Source: Chitinophagaceae bacterium (GTDB taxonomy: Bacteria; Bacteroidota; Bacteroidia; Chitinophagales; Chitinophagaceae). From it: 5,176 nt of DNA. The position numbers were made by a program, and so were the translations under genes. Shown here in pieces: positions 1 to 5,176 of this stretch (position 1 is the first letter of the stretch; each line of letters opens with the position of its first letter). Where the stretch lies: NCBI GenBank assembly GCA_003135585.1, contig PLCH01000603.1:1-5176 (forward strand), in the 5' to 3' direction. Under the pieces are notes generated by a model. That model did not search any database, had not been told where the DNA came from, and saw only the letters and a program-made list of their open reading frames with translations.

Positions 1-1
1 G

Positions 2-322
2 CATTATGGTTGGGTCAAGCATCCCGGCCATCAATTGGAGAAAATAAATAATTTTTTAAAATTTTGGCATGAAAATGATCAAGCTTTAAAAAAAATACCA
101 AAAATAGACAAAACCCTTTTCGATTATTCTGCCATTGATTCTTTACAACCCTTTCTCGGCGAACATCCGCAGGTGATGCTGGAAAGGGTGGCAAAAAAAA
201 ACTGGAGTTTTGATTTTGATTTGAGTAAAAAGAATTTTTCCTTTAAAGGAAGGCTCTTATACTGGATCGAAAAAAAAATAGGGAAAAGGCTATTTGCCTA
301 CGAGAATTACAGAATCATATAA
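2..322 (+). CDS. C-terminal fragment of a probable family 2 glycosyltransferase (5' end outside the window)
   Basis: The reading frame is open from base 2 to a TAA at 320-322 and gives 106 residues with no in-frame ATG near the front, so the gene starts upstream of the window. The TTG at 35 is an internal Leu codon, not a start. The fragment opens with HYGWVK. As I recall, this motif, a following Trp-His (FWHEND), and the blocks DYSAIDSL and GEHPQVM mark the C-terminal tail after the GT-A catalytic domain in Bacteroidota family 2 glycosyltransferases. That assignment rests on remembered family sequence, not a search. The nucleotide-binding and DXD motifs would lie upstream and cannot be seen. 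The end is Lys/Arg-rich (IEKKIGKR) and has no membrane segment. Such enzymes usually transfer sugars from nucleotide-sugar donors to cell-surface glycans; the donor and acceptor here are unknown. Confidence 0.68.
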   Translation, partial: HYGWVKHPGHQLEKINNFLKFWHENDQALKKIPKIDKTLFDYSAIDSLQPFLGEHPQVMLERVAKKNWSFDFDLSKKNFSFKGRLLYWIEKKIGKRLFAYENYRII

Positions 323-343
323 AATATCGGGAAAAAAGAGTAT

Positions 344-376
344 TTTGCTGAAAATTAATTCCCATTCATACGTTTC
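344..376 (+). promoter_or_regulatory. Weak candidate Bacteroidota-type promoter upstream of rocD
   Basis: TTTTG at 344-347 (TTG at 345-347) is followed after 21 bases by TACGTTTC at 369-376. This differs at one position from the Bacteroidota -7 consensus TAnnTTTG, and the spacing falls in the usual 17-23 range. It would leave an untranslated leader of about 135 bases before the rocD start at 518. The match is imperfect and such motifs arise by chance in A/T-rich DNA, so this is only a candidate. The rest of the 323-517 gap holds a short direct repeat (TCTCGAT at 405-411 and 414-420) and no convincing gene or terminator. Confidence 0.25.
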
Positions 377-517
377 TTACCATACCTGATTTTCTTGGAA
401 GAAATCTCGATTTTCTCGATCACCCGTGAGAAGATATGGCCCCCTGGGAGATTGAATATTCATCCCCTTATAAAGTTTTCCTTTTCGGTTTTTATTTTAA
501 GTTATTAAATCCCTTTT

Positions 518-1756
518 ATGCAATCAATATCTTCATTTACCCATAAATCCAGGCACTATTTTGATCTCGAGGAAAAATATGGCGCCCACAATTATCACCC
601 CTTACCCGTGGTCTTAAACAAGGGGGAAGGAGTATATGTCTGGGACGTTGACGGAAAACGTTACTATGATTTCCTGAGCGCTTATTCAGCTATTAACCAG
701 GGTCATTGCCATCCCAGGATTGTGGCTGCCCTGATTGAACAGTCTCAGAAGCTTACACTCACTTCGAGGGCTTTTTACAGCGATATGCTGGGTGAGTACG
801 CACAATTCATAACTAAATTATTCGGGTATGATAAGGTATTACCCATGAATTCGGGCGTGGAAGCGGTTGAAACAGCGATCAAGCTTTGCCGAAAGTGGGG
901 CTATGAGGTAAAAGGTATCTCTGAAAGCAAGGCAAAGATTATCGTTTGCAGCAATAATTTTCACGGAAGGACCAGCTCCGTTATCTCTTTCAGCAACGAT
1001 CCTTCGGCCTATAAAAATTTCGGCCCCTTTATGCCGGGGTTTGAGATCATCCCTTTTAACGACCTTGATGCGTTGGGTAAAGCTCTGCAGGATAAGAATA
1101 CTGCTGGTTTTCTTGTGGAGCCTATTCAGGGAGAGGCAGGAGTGATAGTGCCTGACGAAGGATACCTTGCCAAGGCCATGCAATATTGCGAAGACGCCAA
1201 AGTTCTTTTTATTGGCGATGAGATACAAACAGGGCTTTGCAGGACTGGGAAAATGCTGGCCTGTGATCACGAGAAGGTACGTCCTGATATATTATTATTA
1301 GGAAAAGCATTGAGTGGTGGAATGATGCCGGTCAGTGCTGTTTTGGCTGACGACGAAATCATGTTGACCCTAAAACCCGGGGAACATGGTTCAACTTATG
1401 GAGGAAATCCGCTCGCCTGCAGGATAGCAATTACTTCATTGTCTGTTTTGAAGGATGAGGGAATGGCTGAAAACGCCCAATCTATGGGCGAATTGCTTAG
1501 AAAGGAATTGGAAGCGCTGAATTCACCGCACATAAAAACTATTCGCGGAAAGGGCCTGCTGAATGCCATTGTTATTCAGCATCCCAAGGAAGATGCAGCC
1601 TGGGATCTTTGTTTGGCTTTGAAGGATAATGGTTTGCTCGCAAAACCCACTCATGGAGACAAAATTCGGTTTGCCCCCCCTTTAATCATTTCAAGGGAAC
1701 AGGTTTTGGATTGTGTGGAAATAATAAATAGGAGTCTTTGGACTTTGCAGGCCTGA
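518..1756 (+). CDS. rocD: Ornithine aminotransferase (ornithine--oxo-acid transaminase, EC 2.6.1.13)
   Basis: This 412-residue, full-length class III PLP aminotransferase transfers the delta-amino group of ornithine to 2-oxoglutarate. The products are glutamate-5-semialdehyde and glutamate, linking arginine/ornithine breakdown to proline and glutamate in the cytosol. It aligns with human OAT at a constant offset of 29 residues through the active site. Lys263 (in [13 protein letters not shown]) matches the PLP-bound Lys292, Asp234 (GDEIQTG) matches Asp263, and Glu206 (EPIQGEAG) matches Glu235. Arg151 (FHGRTSS) matches Arg180, Tyr26 matches Tyr55, and Tyr56 matches Tyr85, the residue that favours ornithine over GABA. 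The block around residues 21-30 ([10 protein letters not shown]) is also typical of OAT. The ATG at 518 places these blocks at normal distances, and no Shine-Dalgarno site is seen, as is usual in this phylum. A C7 run at 1674-1680 stays in frame. The transporter gene begins 45 bases downstream. Confidence 0.96.
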   Translation: MQSISSFTHKSRHYFDLEEKYGAHNYHPLPVVLNKGEGVYVWDVDGKRYYDFLSAYSAINQGHCHPRIVAALIEQSQKLTLTSRAFYSDMLGEYAQFITKLFGYDKVLPMNSGVEAVETAIKLCRKWGYEVKGISESKAKIIVCSNNFHGRTSSVISFSNDPSAYKNFGPFMPGFEIIPFNDLDALGKALQDKNTAGFLVEPIQGEAGVIVPDEGYLAKAMQYCEDAKVLFIGDEIQTGLCRTGKMLACDHEKVRPDILLLGKALSGGMMPVSAVLADDEIMLTLKPGEHGSTYGGNPLACRIAITSLSVLKDEGMAENAQSMGELLRKELEALNSPHIKTIRGKGLLNAIVIQHPKEDAAWDLCLALKDNGLLAKPTHGDKIRFAPPLIISREQVLDCVEIINRSLWTLQA

Positions 1757-1801
1757 TCAGTTAATTCGGGATTTATACTTTACTTTCACATTTTAAAAAA
1801 A

Positions 1802-2518
1802 ATGCCCGATCCAATTCACCCCCACTCACATACGGAAGAACATCTGAAAGGATCTGAAATTCTGACCGACATTGTTATCGGAATGTCCGACGGTCTGACG
1901 GTGCCTTTTGCGCTGGCTGCAGGGCTGAGCGGAGTGGTGGATAATAATACCAGTCTTATTATAGTCGCTGGTCTGGCAGAAATTGCAGCGGGCTCGATCG
2001 CGATGGGTCTGGGAGGATACCTGGCAGGTAAAACCGAGTTTGATCATTACAATTCGGAATTGAAAAGGGAATACAATGAAGTTGAAAATTTGCCTGACGT
2101 TGAAAAAAATGAGGTCAAACAATTTTTTGCTGGTCTTGGTCTGAGCGAACAGGTTCAGAATGAAGCAGTGGAAGAGATGACCAAAGACAAGGATAAGTGG
2201 GTGGATTTCATGATGAAATACGAATTGGGTCTGGATAAACCAGACCCCCAGCGGGCAAGTAAAAGCGCTTTTAATATTGGGGTTTCCTATGTGGTCGGCG
2301 GCCTGATCCCATTAAGTCCTTACTTTTTTTCCTCCAACGGAATAACAGGGCTAAAAATTTCAGCCATTATAACTTTGATTTGCCTTTTCATTTTTGGTTA
2401 TTTCAAAAGCAAAGTGACAGGGGTAAATCCCTGGTCCGGCGCTATCCGTGTGATGATCATCGGTGCTTTGGCGGCGGGGTGTGCATTTGGAATCGCCCGG
2501 CTTATTGTCCACGCCTGA
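1802..2518 (+). CDS. VIT1/CCC1-family Fe2+/Mn2+ transporter
   Basis: The product is a 238-residue integral membrane protein of the VIT1/CCC1 family, which exports or sequesters ferrous iron and manganese, probably by proton exchange. After a His-rich start (HPHSHTEEH, residues 6-14) come helix 1 (about 20-45, with SDGLTVPFALAAGLSG), helix 2 (about 51-78, with AEIAAGSIAMGLGGYLAGK), a charged cytosolic segment (about 79-153), then helices 3-5 (about 156-175, 184-203, 213-236). Asp30 and Met68 are the likely transport-path residues. The cytosolic segment keeps Glu90, Glu93, Glu101 and Glu104, and the WVDFMMKYELGL block with Met137, Met138 and Glu141. These correspond to the metal-binding residues known from the Eucalyptus VIT1 structure; I matched them from memory by spacing. 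The ATG follows an A-rich run with no Shine-Dalgarno site. It may be co-transcribed with rocD, although no functional link is evident. Metal specificity cannot be read from sequence. Confidence 0.93.
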   Translation: MPDPIHPHSHTEEHLKGSEILTDIVIGMSDGLTVPFALAAGLSGVVDNNTSLIIVAGLAEIAAGSIAMGLGGYLAGKTEFDHYNSELKREYNEVENLPDVEKNEVKQFFAGLGLSEQVQNEAVEEMTKDKDKWVDFMMKYELGLDKPDPQRASKSAFNIGVSYVVGGLIPLSPYFFSSNGITGLKISAIITLICLFIFGYFKSKVTGVNPWSGAIRVMIIGALAAGCAFGIARLIVHA

Positions 2519-2525
2519 TCCTTTT

Positions 2526-2924
2526 TCAATCTCTTTTTTCTTCCCTCAATCTTATTTCCGGAAGTAAGGTGGCAATCATGAGTATCAGGGATGTAATAAC
2601 TATTAAAAAAATACCTACTCTCTTTTCCGGGCAGACACCCCTGTAACAAGCTGTAAAGAGGATATAAGTTTTAACACTAAACGCGACCGTCATCGCCCCA
2701 AAAAAAATATTTATCCTCTTGGCCCATTGTCTTGGAATGCTAAACAGAAGGATAGCTGTAACAGCGAACAATAAAAATACTTTACCTGGTTTCCCATAAA
2801 TATTCTTTTCTGAAAAGAAACCTGTAAATGTTTTATCCAGGTCAGGATAATATGTCCACGGAATAAAACAGACATAAATCAAAACTAGGGCTGCTGCAAT
2901 CCCGAACCAGGTGAAATATCTCAT
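2526..2924 (-). CDS. Conserved hypothetical four-helix inner-membrane protein
   Basis: This 132-residue protein has four hydrophobic segments at roughly residues 4-24, 47-65, 72-92 and 103-122. It ends in a charged tail (RLREEKRD) that probably lies in the cytoplasm. The first loop carries a polar segment, PWTYYPDLDKTFTGFFSEKN and a following GKPGK. A second loop holds Cys93 and Cys98 in a CX4C arrangement (ACYRGVCPEKR); Cys19 lies in helix 1. I recall similar uncharacterised proteins in Chitinophagaceae-like genomes, with the FTGFFSE and CPEK parts conserved, but I know of no assigned function. The ATG at 2922-2924 begins immediately before helix 1 and is the natural start. The gene converges on the transporter, with only 7 bases between the two stops and no clear hairpin. 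The paired cysteines could form a disulfide or bind a metal, which is speculation. The open length and clean helix pattern make it a real gene. Confidence 0.8.
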   Translation of the reverse strand: MRYFTWFGIAAALVLIYVCFIPWTYYPDLDKTFTGFFSEKNIYGKPGKVFLLFAVTAILLFSIPRQWAKRINIFFGAMTVAFSVKTYILFTACYRGVCPEKRVGIFLIVITSLILMIATLLPEIRLREEKRD

Positions 2925-2962
2925 GGTTTGATCTTGATTGAAATTATGAAGGAGGATTTTCC

Positions 2963-2970
2963 CAAAGTAA
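2963..2970 (-). promoter_or_regulatory. Weak -7-like box upstream of the membrane-protein gene
   Basis: On the minus strand these bases read TTACTTTG, one mismatch from the Bacteroidota -7 consensus TAnnTTTG, about 40 bases before the start codon at 2924. A TTG lies 24 bases further upstream, one base outside the usual 17-23 spacing. The same gap (2925-3109) must also serve the forward operon at 3110, for which I found no acceptable match. Low confidence. Confidence 0.2.
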
Positions 2971-3109
2971 GTTCATAATTATTATAAAGTCCCCCAACTT
3001 CCGTCTGTTTGGCGTATTAATAAGAAGTTACCAACTTTTTTTAACCTTTTGATCGTTGCGGAATCTAACTTTTTGGAAACCATTCATATTTATCATTAAA
3101 ATAAAGGAA

Positions 3110-3657
3110 ATGAAAATTTTAAAGAATTTTCTTGCATGCGCCGCTGCTCCCATACTGGTTGCGGCTGGCCTTACATTTTCTGTCTTTAAAGAGCAAAATC
3201 CGAAACTATCGGATCCTGAGATAGTTTCTGTTGCAGTTGTAGCTAACAAAATCGACATGGGTACGCCGAAATCGCAAAGGAAAAATCGAAGGATCCGGAC
3301 ATACTGCAATTTGCAAAAACCATGGTCTGCGATCATAAAGCTGTGATTGACCAGGCAGTGGAGTTGGAAAAAAAATTAGGCGTTACGCCAAAGGACAATG
3401 CATTGAGTCAACAACTTTTAAAAGCTGCAGAAAAAACCAAAAAGATACGTAAATCAAAATCTGGGGCTGCCTTCAATAAAGCTTATATTGATAATGAGGT
3501 CGCCTACCTTACCGCCGTTATTAAAACAGTTGAAGGTACGCTGATACCACAAGCCACCAACAAGGATTTGAAGGATTTGCTCCAGCATGTAGTGCCGACA
3601 CTAAAAGCCCATCTTGAACATGCAGAAATGGTTCAAAAAAAGTTTTTAGGTAAATGA
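3110..3657 (+). pseudogene. DUF4142 family envelope protein, broken by a one-base deletion
   Basis: The gene starts at ATG 3110, directly after AAGGAA. It encodes an N-terminal hydrophobic segment (residues about 6-25, probable signal or anchor) and LSDPEIVSVAVVANKIDMG in frame 2. The family pattern then continues in frame 1 from TAC at 3262 as YAEIAKEKSKDPDILQFAKT and DHKAVIDQAVELEKKLGV, through to AHLEHAEMVQKKFLGK and TGA at 3655-3657. One base is missing at 3259-3261: a fourth G would restore ATG GGG TAC and a 182-residue protein. As found, translation from 3110 runs into an unrelated frame and stops at 3346. DUF4142 (PF13628) proteins are predicted helical, ferritin-like secreted or periplasmic proteins of unknown function. 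The recalled family motif NEVAYH appears here as NEVAYL, perhaps a lost His. The part after 3322 might still be started internally at ATG 3322, but it would lack a signal peptide. Sequencing error at the G run is the main alternative. Confidence 0.85.
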
Positions 3658-3999
3658 AAAATCCTTGCAAAACATTCACAAATAGGGTCTATTTCTTTTT
3701 CTCTATTCTTTTGATGAATAACTGTTCTACCGTTCCAAAAAAACCTGTACAAAGGGTTTTTATTGTTGAAATTAATCAAATGAAATTTCAACCTCAGAAG
3801 ATTACCGTACAGATGGGAGACCTGGTGATCTAGATAAACAGGGATCTGGTTGCACATGACGTTACAGAAAAGGCAGGTAAAGCCTGGACCTCCTCTCCCC
3901 CTGTCCCCGGGCAAATCTTGGAGCCTTGTTGTGAACCGAAGTGCCAACTATTATTGTTCCATCCATAGGGTGATGAATGATCGGATTTTGCTGAAATAA
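3654..3999 (+). pseudogene. Small type 1 copper protein (plastocyanin/cupredoxin-like), broken by a stop and a frameshift
   Basis: The ATG at 3654 overlaps the TGA of the DUF4142 gene (ATGA), so translation was probably coupled. A hydrophobic start (VYFFFSILLMNNC, residues 12-24) suggests an exported protein; Cys24 could be a lipidation site, but the lipobox is weak. Frame 3 then reads EINQMKFQPQKITVQMGDLVI, a stop TAG at 3831-3833 (codon 60), and INRDLVAHDVTEKAGKAWTS. The family has Trp at the stop position (a recalled V-W-I/V-N pattern), so TGG became TAG by one substitution. After a C5 run at 3897-3901 the homology moves to frame 1, as LSPGKSWSLVVNRSANYY and CSIHRVM, ending at TAA 3997-3999. 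One extra C explains this shift. The repaired protein would have 114 residues with copper ligands His68, Cys101, His104 and Met107 all present. Such proteins carry electrons or bind copper in the envelope. The two lesions are independent, so it is very likely inactive. Confidence 0.88.
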
Positions 4000-4014
4000 T
4001 CAGATACCAGATCA

Positions 4015-4029
4015 TCAGGGAACCCCTGA
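4015..4029 (+). other. Short hairpin downstream of the cupredoxin pseudogene
   Basis: TCAGGG (4015-4020) and CCCTGA (4024-4029) form a perfect 6-bp stem around a three-base AAC loop, 15 bases after the pseudogene stop. No U-rich tract follows, so it is not a standard terminator on its own. It may be a remnant or a transcript-end structure. The rest of 4000-4092 holds nothing recognisable. Confidence 0.3.
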
Positions 4030-4092
4030 ACTGAACTATTCCTTGGCATAAGACCTTGGGGATTAAGTCAAAAATATAAAAATGATAAAAAC

Positions 4093-4120
4093 AAAAGGAT
4101 TGCCTCCGGGCAATCCTTTT
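4093..4120 (-). terminator. Intrinsic terminator of tRNA-Cys, probably acting in both directions
   Basis: AAAAGGATTGCC (4093-4104) and GGCAATCCTTTT (4109-4120) form a perfect 12-bp stem with a four-base loop. On the minus strand the hairpin starts 6 bases after the tRNA 3' end and is followed by GTTTTTATCATTTTT, a good U-rich tail. On the plus strand the stem ends in five T residues, so it could also stop transcription coming from the DUF4142-cupredoxin operon. Confidence 0.88.
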
Positions 4121-4126
4121 TGTCTG

Positions 4127-4197
4127 AGGTTCCGAGCAGATTCGAACTGCTGTGGAAGCTTTTGCAGAGCTCTGCCTAACCGCTCGGCCACGGAACC
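4127..4197 (-). tRNA. tRNA-Cys, anticodon GCA
   Basis: The minus strand folds into a complete 71-nucleotide cloverleaf. The acceptor stem GGTTCCG pairs with CGGAACC. The D arm is GCC/GGC with the loop GAGCGGTTA, which contains the GG pair. The anticodon stem GAGCT/AGCTT encloses the loop CTGCAAA with anticodon GCA, decoding UGC and UGU. The variable loop is CCAC. The T stem AGCAG/CTGCT encloses TTCGAAT. The discriminator base is U73, an identity element for cysteine. The genome does not encode the full CCA end: the bases after U73 are CAGA, so the end must be added by CCA-adding enzyme. A terminator hairpin follows 6 bases downstream, so the gene is probably transcribed alone. Confidence 0.97.
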
Positions 4198-4249
4198 ATT
4201 TTGTTGTATCCGCTTGTCCCTGTTGATCCAAAGGCCTCGGGAGGTTGGG

Positions 4250-4281
4250 CAAAAGTAGTATATTCGAAGTAATTTCCCTAA
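4250..4281 (-). promoter_or_regulatory. Candidate Bacteroidota-type promoter for tRNA-Cys
   Basis: On the minus strand TACTTTTG (4257 down to 4250) matches the Bacteroidota -7 consensus TAnnTTTG at every fixed position. A -33-like TTA (4281-4279, consensus TTG) lies 21 bases upstream, within the normal spacing. Transcription would begin roughly 45 bases before the tRNA 5' end at 4197. The element sits inside the 100-base divergent gap shared with the uridine phosphorylase gene. For that gene I found only poor matches, for example TAATTTCC at 4270-4277 preceded by TTG at 4245-4247. Confidence 0.45.
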
Positions 4282-4297
4282 CGACACACCGAGTTTT

Positions 4298-5173
4298 ATG
4301 CAACGCATTGCCGAATCTGAACTTATCCTAAACAATCGCGGCGCAATTTATCATTTAGATTTAAGACCCGAAGAACTGGCCACTTCCATTATCACAGTTG
4401 GCGACCCGGATCGGGTTAGAACGGTGAGTAAATATTTCGACCGTTTGGAATCAAAGTCCCAGCATCGGGAATTTGTTACGCATACGGGTTATATTGGCAA
4501 AAAAAGGATTTCTGTGATATCCACTGGTATAGGAACAGATAATATCGACATCGTAATGAATGAACTGGATGCGCTGGTCAATATAGATTTTGAAACGCGA
4601 TTAATAAAAGATTCATTGACCCATCTGAATGTTATTCGGGTGGGTACATCCGGATCTCTGCAGGAAGATATTCCCATAGATTGCTTTGTAGCGTCAACCC
4701 ACGGCCTAGGTATTGATAACCTGCTGAATTTCTATCGTCTGGAGCAAAATGAACAAGAAAAGGAATTGCTCCATTCCTTTGTCACACAGACTCAATTACA
4801 CCATCATTTTTCACAACCCTATATCAGCGGGGCAAGCGCCTCGCTTATCAAACATTTTGTCAAGAATTACCACCAGGGCATTACGGTGACCTGCCCCGGG
4901 TTTTACGGTCCTCAGGGAAGAGTATTGCGGCTGGGTCTTAGCAATCCGGATCTAGTCAACCGTTTAACCCAGTTCCATTTTGGCCGGCACAGGATCCTTA
5001 ACTTTGAGATGGAAACAGCGGGTATTTACGGCTTGAGCAAAATTCTGGGTCACCAGTGTCTAAGTCTAAGCGTTATTGTTGCCAATCGGGTCAAAAAAGA
5101 ATTTTCTAAAAATGGAAATGCGGCAGTGGAGAATTTGGTAAGCAAAACACTCGAAATAATTTCGGGATGGTAG
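4298..5173 (+). CDS. udp: Uridine phosphorylase (nucleoside phosphorylase, PNP_UDP_1 family)
   Basis: The 291-residue cytosolic enzyme is predicted to split uridine with phosphate into uracil and ribose-1-phosphate (EC 2.4.2.3) in pyrimidine salvage. Phosphate-site motifs are GDPDRV (residues 35-40), HREF with Arg57, and IRVGTSGS with Arg114 and Thr117. STGIGTDNIDIVMNEL (75-90) is a family signature. Gln206 and Arg208 in FYGPQGR align with Gln166 and Arg168 of E. coli Udp, which bind the uracil ring, and FEMET (236-240) supplies the Glu-Met-Glu that contacts ribose. These features favour uridine over purines. At 291 residues it is longer than E. coli Udp (253), with a longer N-terminus and an insert between about 135 and 175; I recall this size as normal in Bacteroidota. 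The ATG at 4298 fits the family N-terminus (IAESELI, GAIYHL). The TAG stop lies three bases before the window end. It is divergent from tRNA-Cys and probably has its own promoter. Confidence 0.93.
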   Translation: MQRIAESELILNNRGAIYHLDLRPEELATSIITVGDPDRVRTVSKYFDRLESKSQHREFVTHTGYIGKKRISVISTGIGTDNIDIVMNELDALVNIDFETRLIKDSLTHLNVIRVGTSGSLQEDIPIDCFVASTHGLGIDNLLNFYRLEQNEQEKELLHSFVTQTQLHHHFSQPYISGASASLIKHFVKNYHQGITVTCPGFYGPQGRVLRLGLSNPDLVNRLTQFHFGRHRILNFEMETAGIYGLSKILGHQCLSLSVIVANRVKKEFSKNGNAAVENLVSKTLEIISGW

Positions 5174-5176
5174 CCC

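Noticed and set aside
405..420. Direct repeat TCTCGAT, two copies two bases apart
   Set aside because: It is too short and single in occurrence to call an operator or a repeat element.
355..435. Short open frame on the minus strand in the gap before rocD, reading VIEKIEISSKKIRYGKKR and ending at TAA (rc of 355-357)
   Set aside because: It is under 30 codons, has no ATG at its front, no ribosome site and no homology I recognise. A/T-rich DNA commonly yields such Lys/Ile-rich frames.
839..1270. 143-codon open frame on the minus strand inside rocD
   Set aside because: It lies wholly within a strongly conserved aminotransferase gene, and its translation resembles no known protein. It is a shadow of the forward coding sequence.
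2380..2646. Forward open frame overlapping the end of the transporter and the convergent membrane-protein gene
   Set aside because: It is out of frame with both real genes and has no recognisable composition or motif.
3257..3264. Programmed -1 ribosomal frameshifting to explain the DUF4142 frame change
   Set aside because: There is no slippery heptamer of the X XXY YYZ form at ATGGGTACG, and the family is normally encoded in a single frame. A deletion is simpler.
3831..3833. Stop-codon recoding (pyrrolysine or suppressor readthrough) in the cupredoxin gene
   Set aside because: A second frameshift lies downstream, and the uridine phosphorylase gene in the same window uses TAG as its real stop.
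3830..4335. Long minus-strand open frames crossing the cupredoxin pseudogene, terminator and tRNA-Cys
   Set aside because: They run through a clear tRNA and its hairpin and overlap recognisable forward-strand homology, so they are not genes.

Overview
The window most resembles a chromosomal segment of a Bacteroidota bacterium, probably near the Chitinophagales/Sphingobacteriales. The protein families point that way: an ornithine aminotransferase with the eukaryote-like OAT sequence, a DUF4142 protein followed by a small cupredoxin, and a roughly 290-residue uridine phosphorylase. The genes also lack clear Shine-Dalgarno sites and have A/T-rich leaders, and a -7 box of the Bacteroidota form TAnnTTTG lies upstream of the tRNA. 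The exact lineage is inference. Nothing suggests a phage, an insertion sequence or a CRISPR array.

Layout: (1) 2-322 (+), the C-terminal end of a probable family 2 glycosyltransferase cut by the window edge. (2) 323-517, a 195-base gap with only a weak promoter candidate. (3) 518-1756 (+), ornithine aminotransferase (rocD), followed after 45 bases by 1802-2518 (+), a VIT1/CCC1-type Fe2+/Mn2+ transporter. (4) 2526-2924 (-), a four-helix membrane protein of unknown function, convergent with the transporter and separated from it by only 7 bases. (5) 3110-3999 (+), a two-gene operon (DUF4142 envelope protein, then a type 1 copper protein joined by an ATGA overlap). Both genes are broken: the first by a one-base loss, the second by a TGG-to-TAG stop and a one-base gain. 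(6) 4093-4197 (-), tRNA-Cys(GCA) with a strong hairpin terminator just beyond its 3' end. (7) 4298-5173 (+), uridine phosphorylase, divergent from the tRNA.

The intact genes are mostly housekeeping: amino-acid catabolism (ornithine to glutamate semialdehyde), metal handling and pyrimidine salvage. They do not form one pathway. The most informative part is the decayed DUF4142-cupredoxin operon. Its sequence is otherwise well preserved, with all four predicted copper ligands present, so inactivation looks recent. I saw no convincing new defence, mobile or RNA-based system. The least characterised intact gene is the membrane protein at 2526-2924.
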